Positions 9,166-17,383 of a DNA stretch of 64,000 bases are shown here, in pieces. Every line of letters starts with the position of its first letter. Within the stretch, counting starts at the first letter, position 1. A model generated the notes under the pieces. It ran no database searches. It saw only the letters and a list, made by a program, of their open reading frames with translations, and had not been told where the DNA came from. The DNA is taken from the NCBI RefSeq assembly GCF_001902145.1, contig NZ_MRST01000026.1:1-64000 (forward strand), given 5' to 3'. The stretch is from Pseudomonas fluorescens (lineage in GTDB: Bacteria; Pseudomonadota; Gammaproteobacteria; Pseudomonadales; Pseudomonadaceae). Both the position numbers and the translations under genes were made by a program.

Positions 9166-9504
9166 GTGGATACTCTGTTCACCAAGATCATCAACAGAGA
9201 AATACCGGCGAAGATCATCTATGAAGATGACCAAGTCCTGGCTTTTCACGATATCGCCCCGCAGGCGCCAGTGCATTTCCTGGTTATCCCGAAAAAGCCC
9301 ATTCGTACCCTCAACGACCTGACCGAGGACGATAAGGCGCTGGCCGGCCATATCCTGTTCACCGCCCAACGCCTGGCCGTGGAACAAGGCTGCGAAAAAG
9401 GCTTTCGTGTAGTGATGAATTGCAATGAAGACGGCGGGCAAACCGTTTACCACATCCATATGCACGTGCTGGGCCAGCGCCAGATGAACTGGCCACCGGG
9501 CTGA
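9166..9504 (+). CDS. hinT: Histidine triad nucleotide-binding protein
   Basis: A HIT-family purine nucleoside phosphoramidase. The 112-residue protein carries the histidine triad HIHMHVL with histidines at 96, 98 and 100, and the N-terminal FTKIINREIPAKIIYEDD typical of HinT. The start is GTG at 9166, preceded by an AATGGAGAT ribosome site with GGAG about 9 bases away; no nearer ATG exists in frame. It lies between an SDR gene and coq7 as in other pseudomonads. Confidence 0.93.
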   Translation: MDTLFTKIINREIPAKIIYEDDQVLAFHDIAPQAPVHFLVIPKKPIRTLNDLTEDDKALAGHILFTAQRLAVEQGCEKGFRVVMNCNEDGGQTVYHIHMHVLGQRQMNWPPG

Positions 9505-9589
9505 GTGCACAAGGGCAAATTGACTCAGCACAAACGCTGGACGCTCTCTTGCGGTAAACTGGCCGCCGAGATTCTTCCCGGAGGTCAGC

Positions 9590-10237
9590 ATGACTACCCA
9601 ACGTCACTACTCGCCGATTGACCGTCTGTTGCTGCAAGCCGACATGGCCATGCGCACCCTGCTGCCGTTCAGCGGCCAGCCCTACCGTCCATCGCCCGCC
9701 ATCGTGCAGCCGGATGTACAGCTGAGCGAGACCGATACCCGTCACGTCGCTGGCCTGATGCGCATCAACCATACCGGTGAAGTCTGTGCCCAGGCGTTGT
9801 ACCAGGGCCAGGCGCTGACCGCCAAGTTGCCACAGGTACGCACGGCGATGGAGCATGCGGCCGAGGAAGAGATCGACCACCTGGCCTGGTGCGAACAACG
9901 CATCCGCCAGTTGGGCAGCCATCCCAGCGTGCTCAACCCACTGTTTTATGGCTTGTCGTTTGGTATCGGCGCGGCTGCCGGGCTGATCAGCGACAAAGTC
10001 AGCCTGGGGTTTGTAGCCGCGACAGAACATCAGGTGTGCAAGCACCTGGATGAACACCTGGAGCAACTGCCGGCCGAAGACGAAAAGTCACGGGCCATTC
10101 TTGAGCAGATGCGCATCGATGAAGAACACCACGCAGAGAGCGCGCTGGACGCGGGCGGCTTCCGCTTTCCAGCCCCGGTACGGTTCGGCATGAGCCTGTT
10201 GGCCAAGGTCATGACCAAAAGCACCTATCGAATCTGA
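9590..10237 (+). CDS. coq7: Demethoxyubiquinone hydroxylase
   Basis: A di-iron monooxygenase performing the C6 hydroxylation late in ubiquinone synthesis; it associates with the inner membrane. The 215-residue protein has the paired di-iron motifs: RINHTGEVCAQALYQGQ, EEEIDHLAW near residue 94 and DEEHHAE near residue 180. The gene starts after a CCCGGAGG ribosome site and ends before a bidirectional terminator facing the OsmC gene. Confidence 0.94.
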   Translation: MTTQRHYSPIDRLLLQADMAMRTLLPFSGQPYRPSPAIVQPDVQLSETDTRHVAGLMRINHTGEVCAQALYQGQALTAKLPQVRTAMEHAAEEEIDHLAWCEQRIRQLGSHPSVLNPLFYGLSFGIGAAAGLISDKVSLGFVAATEHQVCKHLDEHLEQLPAEDEKSRAILEQMRIDEEHHAESALDAGGFRFPAPVRFGMSLLAKVMTKSTYRI

Positions 10238-10247
10238 ACCGAAAAAA

Positions 10248-10280
10248 GAAAAAAAGGGCGCCCGAAGCGCCCTTTCTTTT
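10248..10280. terminator. Bidirectional terminator between coq7 and osmC-like gene
   Basis: A 9-bp perfect stem (AAAGGGCGC at 10253-10261, GCGCCCTTT at 10267-10275) is flanked by an A-run on the left and TTTCTTTT on the right, serving two convergent genes. Confidence 0.9.
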
Positions 10281-10291
10281 GCCTGCTGCAA

Positions 10292-10714
10292 TCAACCCAG
10301 CTCGATGATTTCGTAGTCGTGGGTAATGACCACGCCCGCGGCCCCCAGCATGATCGATGCTGAGCAGTACTTCTCGGCCGACAGCTCGATGGCACGCTTG
10401 ACCTGGGCTTCTTTCAACGCCCGGCCCTTGACCACGAAATGCATATGGATCTTGGTAAAGACCTTCGGGTCTTCAGTGGCGCGCTCGGCTTCCAGGAAGG
10501 CTTCGCAGCTTTCCACAGCCTGGCGGGACTTCTTCAAGATGCTGACCACATCGAAATTGCTGCAACCGCCCACACCCAGCAGCAACATTTCCATCGGCCG
10601 TACACCCAGGTTACGGCCGCCGGCTTCCGGCGGACCGTCCATGACCACCACGTGGCCGCTGCCCGACTCACCGAGGAACATGGCTTCGCCCGCCCATTGG
10701 ATGCGTGCCTTCAT
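10292..10714 (-). CDS. OsmC family peroxiredoxin-like protein
   Basis: A 140-residue OsmC/YhfA-type protein. The family acts as a thiol peroxidase on organic hydroperoxides through two cysteines; here one is in LGVGGCSNFDV and the other in EKYCSASIMLG, both present. The start at MKARIQWAGEAMF was taken from the family N-terminus; the frame is open almost 100 codons upstream, but that part overlaps the vfr promoter region and has no conserved sequence. Divergent from vfr. Confidence 0.88.
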   Translation of the reverse strand: MKARIQWAGEAMFLGESGSGHVVVMDGPPEAGGRNLGVRPMEMLLLGVGGCSNFDVVSILKKSRQAVESCEAFLEAERATEDPKVFTKIHMHFVVKGRALKEAQVKRAIELSAEKYCSASIMLGAAGVVITHDYEIIELG

Positions 10715-10961
10715 CGCCCAGACTCCACTGCTAAAAAAGGGTCGCCAGCTTAGCACAGGGTCTTGAAACAGCAGCGCCCTGCAAAAATTCGATAAATGAC
10801 AGCGTTTGCCCGGTAAATTGGCTAATCGCGACAGAAGGTGTCTGGTAAGCTGGCGCCAAATGAATGGCGCATTGCCATGTCTTGTACAGCGTTTATCGAT
10901 GAGATGCCGCTGGATAAAAACAACGCCAACGACACCGCGCAGTCTTTTTCGGGATACAACC

Positions 10962-11606
10962 ATGGTTGCTCTTACTCCCACACCCAAGATCAAGAACCTC
11001 GACAAGCTGTTGCTGCATTGCCAGCGCCGACGTCATCCGGCCAAGCACAACATCATCTGCGCCGGCGAGCGCTCAGAAACCCTGTTCTTCATCATCAAGG
11101 GCTCGGTCACCATCCTGATCGAGGATGAAGATGGCCGTGAGATGATCATTGCCTACCTCAACGCCGGAGACTTCTTCGGGGAGCTGGGTTTGTTTGAACA
11201 GGCAGGCAAAGAGCAGGAACGCAGCGCTTGGGTACGGGCCAAAGTTGAATGTGAAGTGGCCGAGATCAGCTATACGAAATTTCGCGAACTGGCCCAGCAT
11301 GATCCAGATATCTTGTATGCCCTGAGCGGTCAGATCGCCCAGCGCCTGCGCGACACCACGCGCAAGGTCGGCGACCTGGCGTTCTTTGATGTCACCGGCC
11401 GCGTCGCTCGCTGCCTGCTGGAGCTATGCAAGCAACCCGATGCCATGACCCATCCCGACGGCATGCAGATCAAAGTCACGCGCCAGGAGATTGGACGTAT
11501 TGTCGGGTGTTCTCGGGAAATGGTCGGCCGCGTGCTCAAGGACTTGGAGGAACGTAACCTGGTGCACGTCAAAGGCAAGACAATGGTGGTATTCGGTACC
11601 CGTTAA
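10962..11606 (+). CDS. vfr: cAMP-dependent global regulator Vfr (CRP family)
   Basis: A cytoplasmic dimeric activator that binds cAMP and controls motility, secretion and virulence-type genes in pseudomonads. The 214-residue protein has a cyclic-nucleotide pocket (FFGELGLFEQAG with RSAWVRAK, about residues 70-90) and a C-terminal winged helix with recognition helix SREMVGRVLKDLEE near 180-193. The ATG at 10962 gives the 214-residue length of P. aeruginosa Vfr; the frame is open further upstream without conservation. Its TAA overlaps the stop codon of the convergent ligase gene in a shared TTAA, with no terminator between them. Confidence 0.95.
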   Translation: MVALTPTPKIKNLDKLLLHCQRRRHPAKHNIICAGERSETLFFIIKGSVTILIEDEDGREMIIAYLNAGDFFGELGLFEQAGKEQERSAWVRAKVECEVAEISYTKFRELAQHDPDILYALSGQIAQRLRDTTRKVGDLAFFDVTGRVARCLLELCKQPDAMTHPDGMQIKVTRQEIGRIVGCSREMVGRVLKDLEERNLVHVKGKTMVVFGTR

Positions 11607-12298
11607 ACCGGCAGGAAGCCAGCCAGCATCTGCCGGTACAACGTGTCGAGCCGGTTGATCGCATCCGGCGCGGGAAACGCTTCGTGCAGTGCGATATGGC
11701 TGTCGGCGCGAACTCGCTGTTCCAAGCCACAGGCTTGATTGAAGCGGTTGACCGCCGCAATCAATTCCTCACGATCATTCTCCAGCAACATTGCCCCATG
11801 CACCAACCCGACCGGGCGGCCACCGCTTTGTCGCCAACGCTGGGCAGTGCCCACCATTTTGCGGCAATTGAGATTGACGTTGTAACGACCGTCGCAAAAC
11901 GCACCGTCAATTTCGCCGACGGACGCATCGCCACCCAACTCGATCAACAGATCACAGATCGGTTGGCACAAGCGCTGATAACCGGTTTCGATGCGCCCTT
12001 GGTCGCCTTCGCTACGGGGCGGGGCATAGATCAGGGCGATGTTGACCGTGGCGCCGGACTGCGGCACCGGCTCACCGCCGGTTTCACGCAGCAATACCGG
12101 CCAACCCGCATCGGCCGAGACCTGGCTCGCGGCCTCGAATGCCGGCAGCCGGCTCAAACGGCGCGGCATGACCAGCGCTTGGTCACTGGGCTGCCAGAAC
12201 AGCAATCCGAATGCCTGCTCACCCGCGCAAACGGCTGCCAACAGGGCTTGCTCGGCGGCAAGGCCAGCTTCGACAGTCATGATCACGGGCTGGAGCAT
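11603..12298 (-). CDS. Lipoate--protein ligase A/B-like protein
   Basis: A member of the biotin/lipoate ligase fold (BPL_LplA_LipB), about 231 residues. The motif RRLSRLPAF and the substrate loop LLRETGGEPVPQSGATVNIALI (which I read as the family's R-x-G-G region), plus DGRYNVNLNCRKMVGTAQR with the lysine expected to contact the acyl-adenylate, support this. It is not the canonical LipB or LplA, and could serve an octanoyl or lipoyl transfer to a specific partner. A start at an internal ATG 6 codons later is possible. Convergent with vfr. Confidence 0.75.
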   Translation of the reverse strand: MLQPVIMTVEAGLAAEQALLAAVCAGEQAFGLLFWQPSDQALVMPRRLSRLPAFEAASQVSADAGWPVLLRETGGEPVPQSGATVNIALIYAPPRSEGDQGRIETGYQRLCQPICDLLIELGGDASVGEIDGAFCDGRYNVNLNCRKMVGTAQRWRQSGGRPVGLVHGAMLLENDREELIAAVNRFNQACGLEQRVRADSHIALHEAFPAPDAINRLDTLYRQMLAGFLPV

Positions 12299-12334
12299 CG
12301 AACACCTACTTACCTTGAATAAACACAAACCTAA

Positions 12335-12423
12335 TGTGGGAGCTGGCTTGCCTGCGATAGCGGTGTATCAGCTACACAGAGGTTGGCTGACCCGCCACTA
12401 TCGCAGGCAAGCCAGCTCCTACA
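12335..12423. repeat. REP-type palindrome 1 (TGTGGGAGC family)
   Basis: Two inverted arms of about 28 bases (TGTGGGAGCTGGCTTGCCTG on the left, its near-complement on the right ending CTCCTACA) surround a variable middle of about 30 bases. It lies between the ligase gene and trpC. This is the usual form of REP pairs (BIMEs) in P. fluorescens-group genomes; four relatives occur in this window. Confidence 0.9.
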
Positions 12424-12442
12424 GTTCCGAGCGTATTTCAAA

Positions 12443-13279
12443 TCAGTCTAGTGTCGAACCGCTGATCGTCGTACCGCGCTCCGGGAAGAACAAACGCTGC
12501 AGTTCCGCCCCCGGGTTCTCGGCGCGCATAAAGGTCTCGCCCACCAGGAACGAGTACACACCACTGATTTCCATCAACTCCACATCGGCGCGATTGACGA
12601 TGCCACTCTCGGTAATCACCAAGCGATCCCGCGGAATACGCGGCAGCAGGTCGAGGGTGGTTTCCAGGCTGACGTCGAAGGTATGCAGGTTACGGTTGTT
12701 GACGCCCACCAGCGGAGTATCGAGGGTCTTCAATGCGCGCTCCAGCTCGTCGCCGTCATGCACTTCGACCAGCACGTCCAGGCCGACGCTTTTGGCAACG
12801 GCCGCCAGCTCGGCCATCTTCACGTCATCCAATGCGGAGACAATCAGCAACACGCAGTCGGCACCCAAGGCACGAGCTTCGACGATTTGATACGGGTCGA
12901 CCATGAAATCCTTGCGGATCACCGGCAGCTTGCACGCAGCGCGCGCCTGTTGCAGGAACGGGTCGGAACCCTGGAAGTAGTCAATATCCGTCAGCACAGA
13001 CAGACAGGTCGCCCCACCCTTCTCGTAACTGACGGCGATTTCAGCAGGTACAAAGTGTTCGCGAATCACCCCCTTGCTCGGTGAGGCTTTCTTGACCTCA
13101 GCAATCACGGCCGGCTGCTTGAGCTTGGCCTGGGCGATCAAGGCATTGGCAAAGCCGCGTGGCGCATCGGCGCTTTTCGCCTGCGCTTCCAACTCGGCCA
13201 GGCTCACACGGGCACGGCGCTCGGCCACTTCTTCAGCCTTGCGGGCCAGGATCTTTTCCAGAACGGTTGGCACACTCAT
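12443..13279 (-). CDS. trpC: Indole-3-glycerol phosphate synthase
   Basis: It closes the indole ring of CdRP in tryptophan synthesis. The 278-residue TIM barrel has the N-terminal helix MSVPTVLEKILARKAEEV, the catalytic lysine in EVKKASPSKG, RKDFMVDPYQI and VGVNNRNLHTF, and ESGI near 225. It is monofunctional, not fused to TrpF. It overlaps trpD by 4 bases (ATGA-type), so the two are translationally coupled. Confidence 0.97.
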   Translation of the reverse strand: MSVPTVLEKILARKAEEVAERRARVSLAELEAQAKSADAPRGFANALIAQAKLKQPAVIAEVKKASPSKGVIREHFVPAEIAVSYEKGGATCLSVLTDIDYFQGSDPFLQQARAACKLPVIRKDFMVDPYQIVEARALGADCVLLIVSALDDVKMAELAAVAKSVGLDVLVEVHDGDELERALKTLDTPLVGVNNRNLHTFDVSLETTLDLLPRIPRDRLVITESGIVNRADVELMEISGVYSFLVGETFMRAENPGAELQRLFFPERGTTISGSTLD

Positions 13280-14325
13280 CCTTCATTCTCCATCTTGAAT
13301 ACGGCGGTGAATGCTCCCAGCTCTTCGAGCTTCTCACGAGCCAGGCCGGTGTGCAGCGCATCGTGGGCCAAGGCGACACCTTCCTTGAGACTATAGGCAT
13401 GGTCGGCGGCGTAAAGGGCTGCGCCAGCATTGAGCACAATCATTTCCGCAGCTTTCTGACCGTTTTCGGTCTTGCGACGTCCCAAGGCGTCACGAATCAG
13501 CTCCAGTGAAGCTGCCGGGCTTTCCACCGCCAGGCCGTGCAAGCTCTGGCTTTTCATACCCAGGTCTTCGGGCTCGACCCAATATTCGGTGACCTCGTCG
13601 TTCTTGAGCTCCGCCACGAAGGTAGGCGCCGCCAGGCTGAACTCGTCGAGGCCATCCTTGGAATGCACCACCAGCACATGCTTGCTGCCCAGGCGCTGCA
13701 AGACTTCGGCCAGCGGCCGGCACAGCGCCTGGCTGAACACGCCTACCACCTGGTGCTTCACACCGGCCGGATTCGTAAGCGGGCCGAGCATGTTGAACAG
13801 GGTACGCAAGCCAAGGTCCTTACGCGGGCCGGCTGCATGCTTCATCGCGCCGTGATGGGACTGGGCAAACATGAAGCCGATGCCAACGCTGTCAATGCAG
13901 CGCGCAACTTGCACCGGCGTGAGGTTCAGGTAAATACCGGCCGCTTCCAACAAGTCGGCACTGCCGCTCTTGCCAGACACTGCACGGTTACCGTGCTTGG
14001 CGACGGTGCAACCAGCGGCAGCCACCACAAAAGATGAGGCGGTCGACACGTTGAAAATATTCGCTCCGTCACCGCCAGTGCCCACTACATCGACGACGCC
14101 GTCGAGGGTCTTGAGTTCGACCTTGTCCGCCAGCTCACGCATCACCGACACCGCACCGACGATTTCGTCGATGCTCTCGCTCTTCATGCGCATCGCCATC
14201 ATAAAGGCGCCGATCTGGGCGTCGGTGCATTGACCGGTCATGATCTCGCGCATCACATCGCTCATTTCCGCGGTGCTCAGGTCCAGATGGCCGACGATAC
14301 GGCTCAGGGCAGTCTTGATATCCAT
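13276..14325 (-). CDS. trpD: Anthranilate phosphoribosyltransferase
   Basis: It joins anthranilate to PRPP. The 349-residue protein has the PRPP/Mg loop GTGGDGANIFNVST (about residues 82-95), KHGNRAVSGKSGSADLLEA and the anthranilate-site segment around HHGAMKHA. It is 9 bases behind trpG and overlaps trpC by 4 bases, forming trpGDC. Confidence 0.97.
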   Translation of the reverse strand: MDIKTALSRIVGHLDLSTAEMSDVMREIMTGQCTDAQIGAFMMAMRMKSESIDEIVGAVSVMRELADKVELKTLDGVVDVVGTGGDGANIFNVSTASSFVVAAAGCTVAKHGNRAVSGKSGSADLLEAAGIYLNLTPVQVARCIDSVGIGFMFAQSHHGAMKHAAGPRKDLGLRTLFNMLGPLTNPAGVKHQVVGVFSQALCRPLAEVLQRLGSKHVLVVHSKDGLDEFSLAAPTFVAELKNDEVTEYWVEPEDLGMKSQSLHGLAVESPAASLELIRDALGRRKTENGQKAAEMIVLNAGAALYAADHAYSLKEGVALAHDALHTGLAREKLEELGAFTAVFKMENEG

Positions 14326-14334
14326 GAAAAGTCC

Positions 14335-14928
14335 TTAGCGCGTGCCGCCGCTCTGCTTGAGAAAATTGGCGAACAGCTCGTAGCCCTGCTCGGTCAGGAT
14401 TGATTCAGGGTGAAATTGCACCCCTTCGATGTTCAGCGTCTTGTGACGCAGGCCCATGATCTCGTCGACCGAGCCGTCTTCCAATTGGGTCCAGGCGGTC
14501 AGTTCCAGGCATTCGGGCAAGGTTTCACGCTTGACCACCAGTGAGTGGTAACGGGTCACGGTCACCGGCAGGTTCAGGCCATGGAACACACCCAGGTCGC
14601 GATGAAATACCGGACTGGTCTTGCCGTGCATGACCTCCCGCGCGCGCACCACATCACCGCCAAACGCCTGGCCGATGGACTGGTGGCCCAGGCAGACGCC
14701 CAGGATCGGCAGCTTGCCGGCGAAATACTGGATAGCTTCCAGAGAGATGCCCGCCTCGGTCGGCGTGCACGGGCCAGGTGAAACCACGATGCGCTCGGGG
14801 TTCAACGCGGCGATTTCGGCAACAGTGAGTTCATCGTTGCGCACCACCTTGACCTCGGCACCCAACTCGCCCAGGTACTGCACAACGTTGTAGGTAAAGG
14901 AGTCGTAGTTATCAATCATCAGCAACAT
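14335..14928 (-). CDS. trpG: Anthranilate synthase glutaminase component
   Basis: It releases ammonia from glutamine for TrpE; the same subunit may also serve PabB. The 197-residue class I amidotransferase has the triad Cys in LGVCLGHQSIGQAFGG (near residue 79) and His-Glu in VQFHPESIL. It heads the trpGDC unit, while trpE is a separate transcription unit 2.5 kb away, and is preceded by a leader region with a Trp-codon leader peptide (15097-15141). Confidence 0.97.
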   Translation of the reverse strand: MLLMIDNYDSFTYNVVQYLGELGAEVKVVRNDELTVAEIAALNPERIVVSPGPCTPTEAGISLEAIQYFAGKLPILGVCLGHQSIGQAFGGDVVRAREVMHGKTSPVFHRDLGVFHGLNLPVTVTRYHSLVVKRETLPECLELTAWTQLEDGSVDEIMGLRHKTLNIEGVQFHPESILTEQGYELFANFLKQSGGTR

Positions 14929-15070
14929 GTGGGCTCAAACCTCTTGAATTCACTGATTTCAAATGACCGCCTTCCAAGAGTATGACCCGCTGCCAGACGC
15001 ACGTTCCGGTTGCCAGGGAGAGTTGGCAAGGGGCGTCAAACAACGGGTAAAGAAGGCAAATCGGTACAGG

Positions 15071-15096
15071 TCCGGCCAGGCCGGCAGAGAAAAATG
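15071..15096 (-). promoter_or_regulatory. Candidate attenuator hairpin of trpGDC leader
   Basis: On the minus strand, 12 bases past the leader-peptide stop, CCGG arms form a GC-only hairpin (plus-strand CCGGCCAGGCCGG at 15072-15084). An equivalent hairpin follows the trpE leader. There is no clear U-run directly after it, so whether it is the terminator or a pause/antiterminator arm is not resolved. The rest of the leader to the trpG start is about 140 bases. Confidence 0.45.
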
Positions 15097-15141
15097 TCAG
15101 GCGCGCCAACGCCAACGGGCGTGTGCCTTGACTACTCGCAT
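15097..15141 (-). CDS. trpL: trpGDC leader peptide with W-R-W codons
   Basis: A 14-codon frame reads MRVVKAHARWRWRA and stops at TGA (15097-15099), about 170 bases before trpG. Its last 11 codons match the end of Gph (KALARWRWRA) immediately upstream of trpE. Attenuation of both trpE and trpGDC through such a leader has been described in P. putida, so a ribosome stalled at the two Trp codons is the likely sensor. No good Shine-Dalgarno site precedes the ATG at 15141; the frame stays open upstream to an alternative start at 15183, giving 28 codons. Too short to be recognised by length alone; the paralogy with the trpE leader supports it. Confidence 0.7.
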   Translation of the reverse strand: MRVVKAHARWRWRA

Positions 15142-15339
15142 CAAGAGTTTGCTGATGATCAACACGGGGAGGGTCTCATTCATACGTTCAGGCACAGTAA
15201 CGTAGGCTCGCCAGCGGTGCAATATGGAGCCGCAAATACGGGGGCCAACGTAGGCACATTCCACATATCCCTACAGAAAATGCCAGAAATTTTGCTAGTG
15301 TTTCACTTCCAACATAAAAACAACCGAATGGAATCTTGC

Positions 15340-17262
15340 ATGCTCAGACCAGCATTTTTCGCGCCCCTTGCCGGCTGCCTCCTGTCATTGGCCTGCGCCC
15401 CGGCGTTCGCAGCCCCGTCACCTTATTCAACCATGGTGGTTTTCGGCGACAGCCTGGCTGATGCAGGCCAGTTTCCCGACGGTTCGAACGGCGCCACATT
15501 GCGCTTTACCAACCGAACCGGGGCGAACTTCCAGGGTGAATACGGCCTGGTCTCTTCAACCCTATTGGGTGCCAAATTGGGGGTAGCCCCCAACGACCTG
15601 AATGCCTCCACCTCACCGGTTCGCGCAGCCCAAGGTTTGCCAGACGGGAACAACTGGGCAGTGGGTGGTTACCGTACCGACAATATCCTCGACTCTATTA
15701 CCTCAGTCTCCGATGCTGCGATTCCCCCAGGCAACGCCGGTGGTGGCACCGTGTTGCGCAGTCGGCAGGGCTATTTGCCGGCCAATGGTGGGAGAGCCGA
15801 CCCGAACGCGCTCTACTTCCTTTCCGGTGGCGGCAACGACTTCCTCCAAGGCCGGGTACTCAGCCCCGCTCAAGCGGTCGCCGCAGGTGGGCGACTGGCG
15901 GACAGCGCCCAGGCCCTGCAACAAGCCGGCGCACGCTACATCATGGTCTGGATGCTACCCGACCTGGGGCTGACGCCGGCCATCAACGGCACCCCACAGC
16001 AAGCAGCGACCTCGGCCCTGAGCAATATTTTCAACCAGTCCCTGGTACAGCGTCTGTCGCAGATCGATGCGCAGGTTATCCCGCTGAACATCCCGCTGTT
16101 GTTGAACGAGGCTTTCGCCGATCCGGCCCGCTTCGGCCTCGCTACCGGCCAGAACCTGACCGGCACCTGCTTCAGCGGCAACAGTTGCACCGCCAACCCA
16201 ACCTACGGCATCGGCGGTACCAGCCCGGACCCGACCAAGCTGATCTACAACGACTCGGTCCACCCTACCGTGGCCGGGCAACGCTTGATTGCCGATTACG
16301 CCTATTCCCTACTCGCCGCGCCGTGGGAACTGACCTTGCTGCCGGAAATGGCCCAAGGCACATTGCGCGCCCACCAGGACGAGCTGCGTAACCAATGGCA
16401 AGCAGACAACGGCAGTTGGCAAGCCGTCGGCCAATGGCGCGCCATAGTGGCCAGTGGCGGCCAACGCCTGGATTTCGATAATCAGAGCAGCTCGGCCAGT
16501 GGCGACGGCAGCGGCTATAACCTGAATATAGGTGGCAGCTACCGGCTCGATGAAAACTGGCGCGTGGGCGTTGCCGCCGGCCTGTATCGGCAGACACTCG
16601 AAGCCGGAGCCAATGATTCGGACTACAAGCTCAACAGCTATATGGGCACGGCTTTCGCTCAGTATCAGCAAAATCACTGGTGGGCCGATGCCGCATTGAC
16701 CGGCGGCAAGCTGGACTTCGACAGCCTCAAGCGCAAGTTCGCCCTGGGTGTCAGTGAAGGCTCGGAGAAAGGTGATACCGATGGCTGGCTCTGGGCACTG
16801 AGCGGCCGCGTGGGGTATGACATCGCCACACCGGGCAGCGACTGGCACCTGTCGCCGTTCATCAGCGCCGATTACGCGCGGGTTGAAGTCAATGGCTACT
16901 CGGAGAAAAACAGCCGCTCCACCGCCCTGACCTTTGATGATCAACAACGCGACTCCAAGCGCCTGGGCGTCGGCCTGCAAGGCAGCTACCGCATCACGCC
17001 GCAAACCCAGGTTTTTGGCGAAGTGGCACACGAGCATGAGTTTGAAAATGACACCCAGAAGGTGAACATTTCGCTCAACAGCGTCCAGGGAATCGACTTC
17101 AAGCTAGACGGGTATACGCCTCGCAGTAACTCTGATCGCTTGAGCCTGGGTGTCAGCCACAAGCTGACTCAGGACCTGGCACTGCGCGCGGCGTATAACC
17201 TGAGGAAGGATGACAATTTGACCCAGCAAGGCGTCAATGTCGGGGTCAGTCTGGATTTCTAA
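15340..17262 (+). CDS. estP: GDSL esterase autotransporter
   Basis: An outer-membrane lipolytic enzyme exported as a type Va autotransporter. The 640-residue protein has a signal peptide ending near AFAAPSP, a GDSL passenger with nucleophile serine in VVFGDSLADAGQF, the block III motif GGGNDF and the Asp-His pair in NDSVHPTVAGQ, and a C-terminal beta-barrel of about 260 residues ending in phenylalanine (GVSLDF). It matches the EstA/EstP group. Start 15340 gives a clean signal peptide; an ATG 4 codons upstream is possible. A weak promoter (TTGCTA at 15293, AT-rich -10 near 15316) lies upstream. It separates trpGDC from trpE, the site of pyocins in PAO1. Confidence 0.92.
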   Translation: MLRPAFFAPLAGCLLSLACAPAFAAPSPYSTMVVFGDSLADAGQFPDGSNGATLRFTNRTGANFQGEYGLVSSTLLGAKLGVAPNDLNASTSPVRAAQGLPDGNNWAVGGYRTDNILDSITSVSDAAIPPGNAGGGTVLRSRQGYLPANGGRADPNALYFLSGGGNDFLQGRVLSPAQAVAAGGRLADSAQALQQAGARYIMVWMLPDLGLTPAINGTPQQAATSALSNIFNQSLVQRLSQIDAQVIPLNIPLLLNEAFADPARFGLATGQNLTGTCFSGNSCTANPTYGIGGTSPDPTKLIYNDSVHPTVAGQRLIADYAYSLLAAPWELTLLPEMAQGTLRAHQDELRNQWQADNGSWQAVGQWRAIVASGGQRLDFDNQSSSASGDGSGYNLNIGGSYRLDENWRVGVAAGLYRQTLEAGANDSDYKLNSYMGTAFAQYQQNHWWADAALTGGKLDFDSLKRKFALGVSEGSEKGDTDGWLWALSGRVGYDIATPGSDWHLSPFISADYARVEVNGYSEKNSRSTALTFDDQQRDSKRLGVGLQGSYRITPQTQVFGEVAHEHEFENDTQKVNISLNSVQGIDFKLDGYTPRSNSDRLSLGVSHKLTQDLALRAAYNLRKDDNLTQQGVNVGVSLDF

Positions 17263-17279
17263 ATACTGCGCAAACCAAA

Positions 17280-17369
17280 TGTGGGAGCTGGCTTGCCTGC
17301 GATGGCGGTGGATCAGTCACTGAGTATCTCAACTGACACACCGCCATCGCGGGCAAGCCCGCTCCCACA
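17280..17369. repeat. REP-type palindrome 2 (TGTGGGAGC family)
   Basis: Inverted arms TGTGGGAGCTGGCTTGCCTG / GGGCAAGCCCGCTCCCACA flank a central GATCAGTCACTG...CAACTGACAC segment that is itself partly complementary. It lies between the convergent estP and trpE 3' ends, 17 bases past estP and 15 before the end of trpE, and could act as the terminator of both. Confidence 0.9.
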
Positions 17370-17383
17370 TTTTTATTCCAGCT

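Noticed and set aside
12335..12423. REP element as an attachment site or IS inverted repeats
   Set aside because: The arms are adjacent with a middle of only about 30 bases and no transposase; the same structure recurs five times, which fits REP/BIME.
15010..15339. Upstream extension of the estP frame by 110 codons
   Set aside because: It overlaps the trpG leader, lacks a signal peptide at its start and has no homology pattern; the signal peptide begins at 15340.
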